Positions 8,829 through 16,131 of a stretch of 64,000 nucleotides of DNA are shown here, one piece after another; position 1 is the stretch's first letter, and each line of letters opens with the position of its first letter. Source of the stretch: Halobacillus dabanensis (GTDB lineage Bacteria > Bacillota > Bacilli > Bacillales > Halobacillaceae). Below the pieces are notes generated by a model. That model had not been told where the DNA came from. It was given only the letters and a program-made list of their open reading frames with translations, and searched no databases. Where the stretch lies: assembly GCF_900114165.1 (NCBI RefSeq), contig NZ_FOSB01000005.1, forward strand, positions 62,001 to 126,000, given 5' to 3'. A program made the translations under genes and the position numbers.

Positions 8829-9395
8829 ATGAGAAATCGACGTGTCTTATTTTTAGTAGAGATTGCGATCTTTTCAGCACTCGCGTTATTGTTGGATATT
8901 TTACCATTCTTATCATTCAAACTATGGGCGCAGGGAGGTTCCGTTTCCTTCGCCATGGTTCCGGTCTTCATCATGGCGTTCCGCTGGGGTGTCAAAGGGG
9001 GAGTGGCGACAGGATTGCTGTTAGGGATCTACCAGATTTTCACCGGTGCCTACATTATGACTCCGGTGCAGGCCATCCTCGATTATATCGTCGCATTTGC
9101 CGTAATCGGGACTGCTGGCGTTGTAGCGAAGCCGCTTTGGAATGCGATCAAATCAAAAGAGTCCAGGAGATTGATCGGCTGGATCATTGTCGGCTGCCTG
9201 ATTGGAAGTGTGCTCCGTTTCTTTGGGCACTTCGCCGCGGGGATCGTCTTTTACGGCGAATTTGCGCCAGAAGGACAGCCGGTATGGCTTTACTCTCTCA
9301 TCTATAATGGGGGTTACATGTTGCCGGCATTTATTTTGAGTAGTATTGTGGTCTGTCTGCTATTTATCAAACGTCCAAAATTATTGATGCACTAA
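8829..9395 (+). CDS. thiT: Thiamine ECF transporter substrate-binding component ThiT (YuaJ)
   Basis: The 188-residue product has six predicted membrane segments and matches ThiT in length and pattern, including SFKLWAQGGSVSFAMVPVF and FFGHFAAGIVFYGEFAPEG, the region forming the thiamine pocket. It binds thiamine and works with a shared ECF energising module (EcfA, EcfA', EcfT) encoded elsewhere. Control by the upstream TPP riboswitch and terminator agrees with this role. ATG at 8829 is set by AGGAGGA eight bases upstream; an upstream in-frame start at 8754 would lie inside the terminator and is rejected. Confidence 0.93.
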   Translation: MRNRRVLFLVEIAIFSALALLLDILPFLSFKLWAQGGSVSFAMVPVFIMAFRWGVKGGVATGLLLGIYQIFTGAYIMTPVQAILDYIVAFAVIGTAGVVAKPLWNAIKSKESRRLIGWIIVGCLIGSVLRFFGHFAAGIVFYGEFAPEGQPVWLYSLIYNGGYMLPAFILSSIVVCLLFIKRPKLLMH

Positions 9396-9397
9396 AA

Positions 9398-9438
9398 AAG
9401 ACTGGGATTTCCTATTTAAGGGAATCCGGTCTTTTTTT
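9398..9438 (+). terminator. Terminator after thiT
   Basis: AAAAAGACTGGGATTTCC and GGGAATCCGGTCTTTTT form a long stem, with a seven-base loop and a T run. Confidence 0.85.
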
Positions 9439-9507
9439 GTTTTACAGGTTTGAAAAAGGGGTGGCTAGTGAAGATATATAGGCATTGAATTTTTAGGGGG
9501 AGACATC

Positions 9508-10959
9508 ATGAAGCGGAAGAAAAGTTTTTATAAGAGGAAATGGTTTTGGGTGGTATTGGGGATCGTCGCGATACTCTGTTTGATGATTGCCTATCATACA
9601 TCGTGGAAATCGTTGCCGGAGGGGATTTCGTACGAAGGCGATACGCACGAAATGGAAAACATCGAATTTTTCCGTGATTTGACATATGAAAATGAGGCAG
9701 GAGAAGTGGAACATGATCTGCAAATATTTGAAGAGATGTATCAGACGATTGCCGAGGCGGATGATTTTATTGTTGCCGACATGTTTCTGTTCAATGGCTA
9801 TCATAGTGGCAAACATGATTTCCCGCCAATATCAAGCGATCTTGTAGATGCGATTTTAGAACGGAAAGAAGAAGTGCCGGATTTGAAAGTCGTGTTCATC
9901 ACTGACCAAATCAATACGATCTATGGTTCTTATCAATCGGAGACCATCAAACGCCTGGAAGATGGCGGTGTCGATGTAGTTTTGACGAATCTGAATGAAC
10001 TGCGGGATTCCAACCCGCTATACTCGAGCGTGTGGCGAACGTTCTTTTCCTGGATGGGCACAGGAGAGGGTGGTTGGATTAGTAACCCGCTCTCTAAAGA
10101 AGCGCCAGATGTAACACTACGTTCTTATATGAAATTATTGAATATAAAAGCGAACCATAGAAAATTACTTGTAACCGAGAATTCTGCAATCGTTTCGACG
10201 GCAAACCCCCATGATGCGAGCGGCTTTCATGAGAACGTCGCTTTCAAAATGGAAGGACCGATCATTAAAGACATTCTTGAAGCAGAAGAAGCGGTAGTGA
10301 ATTATTCAGGAGGAGCGGCAGATTTTCCGGATTATGAAAACAGGACATGGGAAGAGCAGAAAGGTTCGCTTGAGACGCGATTTGTGACAGAAGGGAAAAT
10401 ATATAAAGCCGTACTTGATGAGTTATCACAGGCAGGCGAGGGAGACGATGTATGGCTCGGAATGTATTATCTCGCAGATAAGAAAGTGATGAGTGCCCTC
10501 GATGATGCTGCTACCCGGGGGGCGGCTGTCCATATAATCATGGATCCGAACAAAACGGCGTTCGGACATGAAAAAACAGGAATCCCGAACTTACCTGTCG
10601 CAGCAGAGTTGCAACGACTGGGAAATGAAAATATTAGCCTGCGCTGGTATGACGTCCATATGGAACAGTATCATACAAAAATGCTTTATATCGATAAATC
10701 GGAGGAAGATGTCATTGTAGCTGGGTCTGCCAACTACACGAGACGTAATCTGGCTAACTTGAATCTGGAAGCAGATGTTGTCATCAAAGGAACGGGAGAG
10801 GAAGAAGTATTTACAGAAGTGAATGATTACTTCCACCGGATCTGGAATAATGAAAAAGGACAGTACACGGCAGCGTATGAAGAATACCAGGACAACCTGA
10901 CGTTCATTCGTTATGCTACGTACTATTTGCAAAAGTGGACATGGTTCACGACCTATTAA
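9508..10959 (+). CDS. Membrane-anchored phospholipase D superfamily protein
   Basis: A basic N terminus is followed by one membrane segment (about 13-29). Two HKD-like motifs are seen: a degenerate first one NHRKLLVTEN (His217, Lys219, no Asp at the usual spot) and a full second one, YHTKMLYID (His389, Lys391, Asp396) followed by GSANYTRRN. The layout resembles cardiolipin synthase-like or phosphatidyltransferase proteins, but the 483-residue chain lacks the two-helix membrane anchor of Cls. It should act on phosphodiester bonds outside the membrane. The ATG follows GGGGGAGACATC. It is monocistronic. Confidence 0.8.
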   Translation: MKRKKSFYKRKWFWVVLGIVAILCLMIAYHTSWKSLPEGISYEGDTHEMENIEFFRDLTYENEAGEVEHDLQIFEEMYQTIAEADDFIVADMFLFNGYHSGKHDFPPISSDLVDAILERKEEVPDLKVVFITDQINTIYGSYQSETIKRLEDGGVDVVLTNLNELRDSNPLYSSVWRTFFSWMGTGEGGWISNPLSKEAPDVTLRSYMKLLNIKANHRKLLVTENSAIVSTANPHDASGFHENVAFKMEGPIIKDILEAEEAVVNYSGGAADFPDYENRTWEEQKGSLETRFVTEGKIYKAVLDELSQAGEGDDVWLGMYYLADKKVMSALDDAATRGAAVHIIMDPNKTAFGHEKTGIPNLPVAAELQRLGNENISLRWYDVHMEQYHTKMLYIDKSEEDVIVAGSANYTRRNLANLNLEADVVIKGTGEEEVFTEVNDYFHRIWNNEKGQYTAAYEEYQDNLTFIRYATYYLQKWTWFTTY

Positions 10960-10961
10960 TC

Positions 10962-11002
10962 AAAAAACGGAGGATAGGCATGGGAGCCTGTCCTCCGTTT
11001 TC
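10962..11002 (+). terminator. Terminator after the PLD gene
   Basis: AAAACGGAGGA and TCCTCCGTTTT with an extra inner GGC/GCC pairing. Confidence 0.85.
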
Positions 11003-11117
11003 GATCTGCATTGATTTTTTTATTCATGTATTCTTCTACCATAGCTGCTATATAACTCATGTACCCGTTATCTAACAATGTAAACTTTCCGATTCATTCG
11101 ACATTTTTTGCAGGAGT

Positions 11118-11146
11118 TTGACTGGTTAGATTGAATTATATATAGA
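11118..11146 (+). promoter_or_regulatory. Likely sigma-A promoter of the DUF1028 gene
   Basis: TTGACT (11118-11123), a 17-base spacer and TATAGA (11141-11146), 14 bases before the start codon, so the 5' leader would be short. Confidence 0.5.
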
Positions 11147-11160
11147 ATGGAGGGGATCAA

Positions 11161-12024
11161 ATGAAACAAAACATAATTGCAACGTTTTCCATCGTCGCTC
11201 ATGACCCGGAAACAGGAGAATGGGGCGTAGCCGTACAGTCGAAATTTTTAGGAGTAGGTTCTGTCGTTCCCTGGGCAAAAGCAGGGGTCGGCGCTATCGC
11301 CACACAGGCATTTGCGAATCCTGCCTATGGGCCAGAAGGTCTCCAGTTACTAGAAGGAGGGCTCTCGGCTGAGGAAGTCGTCAAACGTTTGACCGAACAG
11401 GACTCTCAAAAAGAAGACCGTCAAGTAGGAGTCGTCGACGCAAAAGGGAGAGCGGCATCTTTTACTGGCGAGCAGTGTTATGACTGGGCTGGTGGGAAAG
11501 TCGGTAAACACTATGCAGCACAAGGGAATATATTAGTCAACGAAGCGACCGTCACGGAGATGGGAGAAACGTTTAAACAAACCGAAGGGCCTCTTGCTGA
11601 CCGGTTAATGGCTGGAATCAAAGCGGCCCAGCGTGCAGGTGGAGATAGCCGTGGGAAGCAATCAGCTGCGCTCCTCGTCGTGAAGGAAAAAGCAGGATAC
11701 GGAGAGCTCAGCGATGTAGCAGTCGACCTTCGTGTGGATGATCATCCGGATCCAATTGAAGAACTGGACCGGATCTATCAATTACATCAATTGTATTTCG
11801 GTGAGACGAAGCCGGAAGAAGTCATCCCTGTCGATGGTAAGATTCAACAAGAAGTGCTAAGTCATTTGAACCGACTGAGCTACTTGACTTCTGAACAAGT
11901 GACAGAAGAAGAGTTTTACAATGCTTTTACCACTTATTTGCATACAGAAAACTTTGAAGGACGGGAACAAGAGCGAGGGAAGCTTGACTTGAAAGTGTTA
12001 GAGTATATGAGGAACCAGGAATAG
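11161..12024 (+). CDS. DUF1028 protein (Ntn-hydrolase-like fold)
   Basis: The N-terminal 200 residues carry the DUF1028 pattern: TFSIVAHDPETGEWGVAVQS, then GAIATQAFANPAYGPEGL and GNILVNEATV. The family has an Ntn-hydrolase-like fold and often begins with MKQNIIATFSI as here. A residual C-terminal part of about 90 residues contains a helical region that is a putative peptidoglycan-binding extension in some members. The substrate is unknown. The ATG follows GGAGGGGATCAA. It is monocistronic between its own promoter and terminator. Confidence 0.88.
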   Translation: MKQNIIATFSIVAHDPETGEWGVAVQSKFLGVGSVVPWAKAGVGAIATQAFANPAYGPEGLQLLEGGLSAEEVVKRLTEQDSQKEDRQVGVVDAKGRAASFTGEQCYDWAGGKVGKHYAAQGNILVNEATVTEMGETFKQTEGPLADRLMAGIKAAQRAGGDSRGKQSAALLVVKEKAGYGELSDVAVDLRVDDHPDPIEELDRIYQLHQLYFGETKPEEVIPVDGKIQQEVLSHLNRLSYLTSEQVTEEEFYNAFTTYLHTENFEGREQERGKLDLKVLEYMRNQE

Positions 12025-12036
12025 GGAAGAAGGCAG

Positions 12037-12067
12037 CCGCATTCAGAATTGGATGCGGTTTTTTTTT
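12037..12067 (+). terminator. Terminator after the DUF1028 gene
   Basis: CCGCAT and ATGCGG with a ten-base loop followed by nine T. Confidence 0.85.
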
Positions 12068-12168
12068 GGATTGTGGATGGGACTTTTGTTCTTTACATTA
12101 TGGTCGATTTTTCTGATTGAATATCTTCCATAAAGGGAATGGGAACAAATAAATAGGAGGTAGATAGA

Positions 12169-12801
12169 ATGGCAAAATTGAAAGCACTCGTGCTCAATGC
12201 ATCTTTAAAACAGACGTCTGCTGAAGAACCTTCTAATACGGGAGGACTCAGTCAGGAAGTATTGAATATAATGGAAGACGAAGGTGCAGATACGGAAATG
12301 GTGCGACTGGCCGATTATAATATTCCTTTCGGGATCAGTGATGACCTGGGGGGAGATGATGAATGGCCGATTATTTTAGAGAAAGTGAAGGAAGCGGATA
12401 TCGTCATGATCGGAACCCCGATCTGGTTGGGAGAAAAAAGCAGCCTGGCTAAACTGGCGATTGAAAGACTTGATGGAAGCAGTAGTCAAACGAATGAAAA
12501 AGGACAGTCCATTTTCTATAACAAAGTTGGTGGTGTCATCATCACAGGAAATGAAGATGGTGCCAAAAATGCAGCTTCCTCGATTTTATATGCACAGTCC
12601 AACCTGGGCTTTTTGATTCCGCCGAATGTGGATACTTATTGGGTCGGAGAAGCCGGTCCAGGACCATCCTATTTGGATGTGGATGGAAATGATAATGAAT
12701 TTACGAGAAGCCATGTGAAGATGCTTGCTTATAATACGCTCCACCTCGCCCGGATCTTAAAAGAAAATCCGATTCCGGCTGTAGGGAATGTGATGCAGTA
12801 A
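12169..12801 (+). CDS. Flavodoxin-fold NAD(P)H-dependent FMN reductase
   Basis: The opening beta strand LKALVLNASLKQ is the FMN phosphate-binding region, and IVMIGTPIWLGEKSSLAKLAIERLDG is the second flavin loop typical of the FMN_red family. No membrane segment or signal is seen. It should be a cytoplasmic NAD(P)H:quinone or FMN oxidoreductase; the natural electron acceptor cannot be read from sequence. The ATG follows AGGAGGTAGATAGA. It is monocistronic. Confidence 0.85.
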   Translation: MAKLKALVLNASLKQTSAEEPSNTGGLSQEVLNIMEDEGADTEMVRLADYNIPFGISDDLGGDDEWPIILEKVKEADIVMIGTPIWLGEKSSLAKLAIERLDGSSSQTNEKGQSIFYNKVGGVIITGNEDGAKNAASSILYAQSNLGFLIPPNVDTYWVGEAGPGPSYLDVDGNDNEFTRSHVKMLAYNTLHLARILKENPIPAVGNVMQ

Positions 12802-12916
12802 AGTTGATTGCCGGGGTGCACGGTCCGGTAAAAGCGACCTATGTGGCAGCCGATGATTTATAAACGAAGCGGGGTAGCTTTAATAGTGTGCCGTAAGGGA
12901 TAAAATTACTGACGGA

Positions 12917-12957
12917 AAAGCGTGAGATCTGGGTTTTCGAACCAGATCTCACGCTTT
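12917..12957. terminator. Bidirectional terminator between convergent genes
   Basis: Perfect 16-base arms starting AAAGCGTGAGATCTGG at 12917 and ending at 12957, with a nine-base loop; T-rich sequence follows on both strands. It separates the FMN reductase gene from the minus-strand small membrane protein genes. The 12802-12916 stretch before it holds nothing recognisable. Confidence 0.8.
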
Positions 12958-13050
12958 GTTTATTTTTGATAGAGACTTGGATAAGAATCCATGAATTAAA
13001 AAATCATTGGAAGAGGGAAGTTATCATAAGAGCCTATATATATTAGTTCG

Positions 13051-13248
13051 CTATAAAAAAATGAATGGACCGATGGTAAATACGATGCCGCTGATCGAAT
13101 AGAGGTATGTAAGGGGATGATTACTGATACTCAGATGGTGGAAACCGAAAGTGATTAAGGCAAGACCGAATGTGAAAACTCCTAACTGGAAATTCAGCGT
13201 CATAACAAGTAAGGATAACACCGTCAATATCAAACCTATAACTTTCAT
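13051..13248 (-). CDS. Small membrane protein, DUF3953-like
   Basis: The 65-residue product is almost all membrane: two to three hydrophobic segments beginning MKVIGLILTVLSLLVMTLNF, and a charged-polar turn HHLSISNHPL. This agrees with the short DUF3953 proteins of Bacillus, whose function is unknown. ATG at 13248 follows GAGAGGAGAGAAACAG on the minus strand; longer upstream starts lack a ribosome binding site and would run into the neighbouring gene. It is 20 bases downstream of another small membrane gene and probably shares its transcript. Confidence 0.65.
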   Translation of the reverse strand: MKVIGLILTVLSLLVMTLNFQLGVFTFGLALITFGFHHLSISNHPLTYLYSISGIVFTIGPFIFL

Positions 13249-13268
13249 CTGTTTCTCTCCTCTCTTTT

Positions 13269-13541
13269 TCATCCGAAAATCAGGGAAAGGTAATGAATGA
13301 AGGAAAACCATCCAAGAGAAGCAAGGCTCAGGGAGAGCACCGTAATCGACAAGTAAGGATGATTACCAGAACTATTTCTGGATCGATACAATAAAATACT
13401 CGAATAAATGCTGCTTAGAACCAAAAATATCCCGAAAAACAGGTTCCACGGAACCGACCATCTGATAGAGAAGTCGAAAAATACGGTACTGATATAAAAC
13501 GTCAGGATAATTAAAGAAAAAGTTAAGAGTGTTCTTTTCAT
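13269..13541 (-). CDS. Small membrane protein of unknown function
   Basis: The 90-residue protein has three hydrophobic segments with a short basic N terminus (MKRTLL) and a polar loop around RSRNSSGNHPY. I do not recognise a family. ATG at 13541 is placed eight bases after AAAGG; a GTG nine bases upstream overlaps that site. It is first of a two-gene minus-strand unit with the DUF3953-like gene. Confidence 0.6.
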   Translation of the reverse strand: MKRTLLTFSLIILTFYISTVFFDFSIRWSVPWNLFFGIFLVLSSIYSSILLYRSRNSSGNHPYLSITVLSLSLASLGWFSFIHYLSLIFG

Positions 13542-13735
13542 AAAAAACACCTTTCATTGGATAAAATCTATACATTTCCAATTATTTCAAAAGTTCTGTC
13601 ATCTTTCAACTTATTTGCACCCTCCAGAAGAAAATAACCCTTCCTTGTCTAAATATACATCTCTTAGTTGAACTGGAGGATGATTATCGTATTAAACCAC
13701 CTGAATACCAATGGAGCCGGGATGATTTATACGCA

Positions 13736-13780
13736 TTGACACATCCATCTAATTAGATTATTGTTTAATTAGATGGATGT
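13736..13780 (+). promoter_or_regulatory. Promoter with a perfect inverted repeat (likely ArsR-family operator)
   Basis: TTGACA (13736-13741), a 17-base spacer and a weaker TATTGT (13759-13764) form a promoter. Over it lie perfect 15-base arms: ACATCCATCTAATTA (13741-13755) and its complement (13766-13780), ten bases apart. The left arm also lies within a self-complementary ATCTAATTAGAT. The next gene, 22 bases downstream, is an ArsR-type repressor, so autoregulation is the natural reading. The 13551-13735 stretch upstream shows nothing recognisable. Confidence 0.7.
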
Positions 13781-13801
13781 TAAATTAGAGAGGTGTACAT
13801 C

Positions 13802-14392
13802 ATGCAATTAGAAAAAATGGTAGCCTTCCACAAGGCAGTAGGGGATCCGACAAGACTTCGGATTATCGCATTATTGAGACAGGGGTCCTTACATGGTCAA
13901 GCAATAGCAGGAAAACTCGGATTACGAGCGCCGACAATTACTCACCATTTGAAAAAATTGAAAGACACAGGAATGGTGTACTCAAGAAGAGACAAAAATA
14001 CGATTTATTTTTATTTGAATGAGCGAAGGTTAGAGTACATGACGACCGCTATTTTAAGGATTGGAGATGAGGAACGAGTGGTAGCTGAGCAATTGAAAGT
14101 CTCAAAAGAAGATCAAGCAACAATCATCGGGAACTTTGTGACGGTGGAAGGAAAACTGAAGCAAATGCCGCGTCAATTGAAAAAGAAGAACGTCATTCTT
14201 TCCTATTTTGTCCAATGGTTCGAGCATGGGAAAACCTATGAAGAAAAAGAAATCAACGAATATATTCAAACATTTTTCGATGATTTCGCGACTGTAAGAA
14301 GGGAATGGATCATGCAGCAATTCATGTACAGAGAGAACAACCGTTATGAATTGAATCCAGTGGAAATGTGGCCGGTCGTCGTCCAGAGGTGA
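13802..14392 (+). CDS. ArsR-family winged-helix regulator with C-terminal DUF2087 domain
   Basis: Residues 1-85 form an ArsR-type winged helix (VGDPTRLRIIALL, then LGLRAPTITHHLKKLKDTGMV as recognition region). Residues about 120-196 match DUF2087, with WFEHGKTYEEKEINEYI and DFATVRREWI. No metal-binding cysteines of the classical ArsR type are present, so the ligand is unlikely to be arsenite. ATG at 13802 follows GAGAGGTG; a GTG nine bases upstream overlaps this site. The perfect inverted repeat over its promoter suggests that it represses itself. No obvious target gene is adjacent. Confidence 0.85.
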   Translation: MQLEKMVAFHKAVGDPTRLRIIALLRQGSLHGQAIAGKLGLRAPTITHHLKKLKDTGMVYSRRDKNTIYFYLNERRLEYMTTAILRIGDEERVVAEQLKVSKEDQATIIGNFVTVEGKLKQMPRQLKKKNVILSYFVQWFEHGKTYEEKEINEYIQTFFDDFATVRREWIMQQFMYRENNRYELNPVEMWPVVVQR

Positions 14393-14543
14393 CGGCATTG
14401 TGTTGATACAAAAACTTGAAACTTTAAGGTTTATGATATAAGCAATGTTTCTTCTACATCCACGGGCCGTTCAGGTGAACAATAAGGATTATTTCTCTTG
14501 AAGGAAAATCGATTTCAAATTTAGTAAATGGAGTGGGTAAGGA

Positions 14544-15089
14544 ATGATAGATTTAGGTCAGAAACCACTTATCGTGGGAGAGAAAATTATTCTGAGACCT
14601 TTTCAGAATGGTGACTTCCCTTATATTGAGGAATGTTTAAAAGATCCAGAAGTATTAAAACTGACAGGAAGTGACGCGGGTTTTAATAGAGACACGGTTC
14701 ATCAGTGGTATGATACAAGAAATGAACAAACAGATCGCTTAGACCTTGCTATTGTGGACAGATTCCAAGATATTTTAGTGGGTGAAGTTGTTCTCAATTT
14801 ATATGAAGAGAAAAGTAATAGTATGAATTTCCGCATACTTATTGGGCCAAAAGGCAGAAACCGTGGGTTAGGGACAGAAGCAACCCAGCAAATTATCGAT
14901 TATGCCTTTAAAAATACTAATCTAAATCAATTGACTTTGAGTGTTTATGACTTCAATCCAAGAGCTAAGAAGGTGTATGAAAAGGTTGGGTTTGTTGTAG
15001 AAAGCATTGACGAAAACGATTTAGAGTTCGAAGGGGAATGGGTAGATTCTATAAATATGAAATTGACAAGAGAAATTTGGCAGAAATAA
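14544..15089 (+). CDS. GNAT N-acetyltransferase, RimJ/RimL type
   Basis: The chain opens with IILRPFQNGDFPYIEECL and contains the acetyl-CoA loop GPKGRNRGLGTEATQQIIDYA followed by LSVYDFNPRAKKVYEKVGFV, the typical GNAT motif A and B sequence. It should transfer an acetyl group from acetyl-CoA to an amino group of a protein N terminus or small molecule; the acceptor is unknown. The ATG follows GGAGTGGGTAAGGA. It stands alone between the ArsR gene and a repeat region. Confidence 0.82.
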   Translation: MIDLGQKPLIVGEKIILRPFQNGDFPYIEECLKDPEVLKLTGSDAGFNRDTVHQWYDTRNEQTDRLDLAIVDRFQDILVGEVVLNLYEEKSNSMNFRILIGPKGRNRGLGTEATQQIIDYAFKNTNLNQLTLSVYDFNPRAKKVYEKVGFVVESIDENDLEFEGEWVDSINMKLTREIWQK

Positions 15090-15124
15090 CATAAGGAAAT
15101 ATCCATCTGAATAGCAATCATAGA

Positions 15125-15238
15125 ATGAATCTAAAGCTACTCATCTATGAAGGTAGTGTCGAGCATCATCCTCTTATTGTGGTAGCTGAGGAAATGAAGG
15201 GACTCTTGCGGGAATGGATTCGTTGGCAAGACCCTTGA
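15125..15238 (+). pseudogene. Short open frame, possible gene remnant
   Basis: A 37-codon frame ends in EEMKGLLREWIRWQDP, which reads like a real C terminus, but there is no ribosome binding site and no upstream continuation. I cannot assign it. It is listed only so that the 15090-15320 gap is not taken as empty. Confidence 0.2.
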
Positions 15239-15324
15239 AAGTAATGTGTGAGGAGGATTGCTGTAATCACCGTGGGAAGCGTGCGTTTTTCCCCGCCCCA
15301 TCATCACATTAAAAATCTTATATC

Positions 15325-15373
15325 GTGCCTGACTAACATTTTGCTAATACTTTAGTACAGTGGGGTCAGGCAC
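15325..15373. repeat. REP-like inverted repeat, GTGCCTGAC family copy 1
   Basis: GTGCCTGAC (15325-15333) and GTCAGGCAC (15365-15373) flank a loop containing CTTTAG, followed by AGATTTTT. A second, better paired copy with the same arm ends, the same CTTTAG in the loop and GATTTT after it lies at 44001-44052. Confidence 0.65.
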
Positions 15374-15393
15374 AGATTTTTGTTTCATAAAAA

Positions 15394-15479
15394 GTGACAC
15401 TGTGTCACTTTTTTTATTGACTATTCCTGCTGAATGATTTAATATAGCAAAGTATCAACTGGATGTGACACCGTGTCAC
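15394..15479 (+). promoter_or_regulatory. Promoter of the TetR efflux operon between two identical palindromic operators
   Basis: Perfect 7-1-7 palindromes GTGACACTGTGTCAC (15394-15408) and GTGACACCGTGTCAC (15465-15479) bracket a sigma-A promoter with TTGACT (15417-15422), a 17-base spacer and TAATAT (15440-15445). The centres are 71 bases apart. The upstream copy abuts the -35 box and the downstream copy covers the start of the transcript. Both are the expected form of a TetR operator, and the first gene of the operon is a TetR regulator. Confidence 0.85.
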
Positions 15480-15500
15480 GTTGTCGGGAGGGAAAAGGAA

Positions 15501-16112
15501 ATGCCAAAACAGACGTTTTATAATTTACCGGAAGATAAACAACAATCGTTATTGGAGGCTTCAAGGATCGAGTTTTCGAGAGCCCCCTTACATGAGGCCT
15601 CCATTTCTAACATTATAAAAATGTGTGGAATATCAAGAGGCAGCTTTTATCAGTACTTCGAAGATAAGGAAGATGCTTTCTATTATTTGTTGAAAGAACA
15701 TTCAAAGCAAAGGCAAGAGATGTTTATTACATTCCTGAAAGAGTCGGATGGCAACATTTTTGAAGCCACCACCCGGTTGTTTGAGCTGACTTTGGAAGAG
15801 TTTGAAAAAGAAGAAAACCGCTCCTTTTTCAAGCACGTCTTCTTGAATATGAATCATAAAATTCAAAGCACATTTACGAATGGGGAAACCGAAGATAGGT
15901 TTCTGAAGTATTTGAATGATATCAAGGAGTATATCGATAAGGACCAGCTCCAGACGAATGATGAAGAGGAACTCTATCATGCGATTCACCTTGTCCGTAT
16001 GTTGATGTTCAACAATATCATCCGCCATTTTGCGAAAGGATTATCCAAAGAAAAAGCAATGGAGAATTTCACGATGGAACTGAACCTTCTTAAAAGAGGG
16101 ATCTCCAAATAG
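15501..16112 (+). CDS. TetR-family repressor of the adjacent multidrug efflux operon
   Basis: The N-terminal TetR helix-turn-helix reads ISNIIKMCGISRGSFYQYFEDKEDAFYYLL. The rest is an all-helical ligand-binding domain of about 150 residues with no recognisable signature. ATG at 15501 follows GGGAGGGAAAAGGAA; an upstream GTG at 15465 lies inside the operator and is rejected. The gene is 19 bases before the MFS pump gene, and twin palindromes flank its promoter, so it very likely represses the operon until a toxic ligand binds. Confidence 0.87.
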   Translation: MPKQTFYNLPEDKQQSLLEASRIEFSRAPLHEASISNIIKMCGISRGSFYQYFEDKEDAFYYLLKEHSKQRQEMFITFLKESDGNIFEATTRLFELTLEEFEKEENRSFFKHVFLNMNHKIQSTFTNGETEDRFLKYLNDIKEYIDKDQLQTNDEEELYHAIHLVRMLMFNNIIRHFAKGLSKEKAMENFTMELNLLKRGISK

Positions 16113-16131
16113 GAAGAGGGAGGAATAGAAA

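Noticed and set aside
15465-15500. Upstream GTG start for the TetR gene
   Set aside because: It lies inside the downstream palindromic operator and has no ribosome binding site; ATG at 15501 has one.
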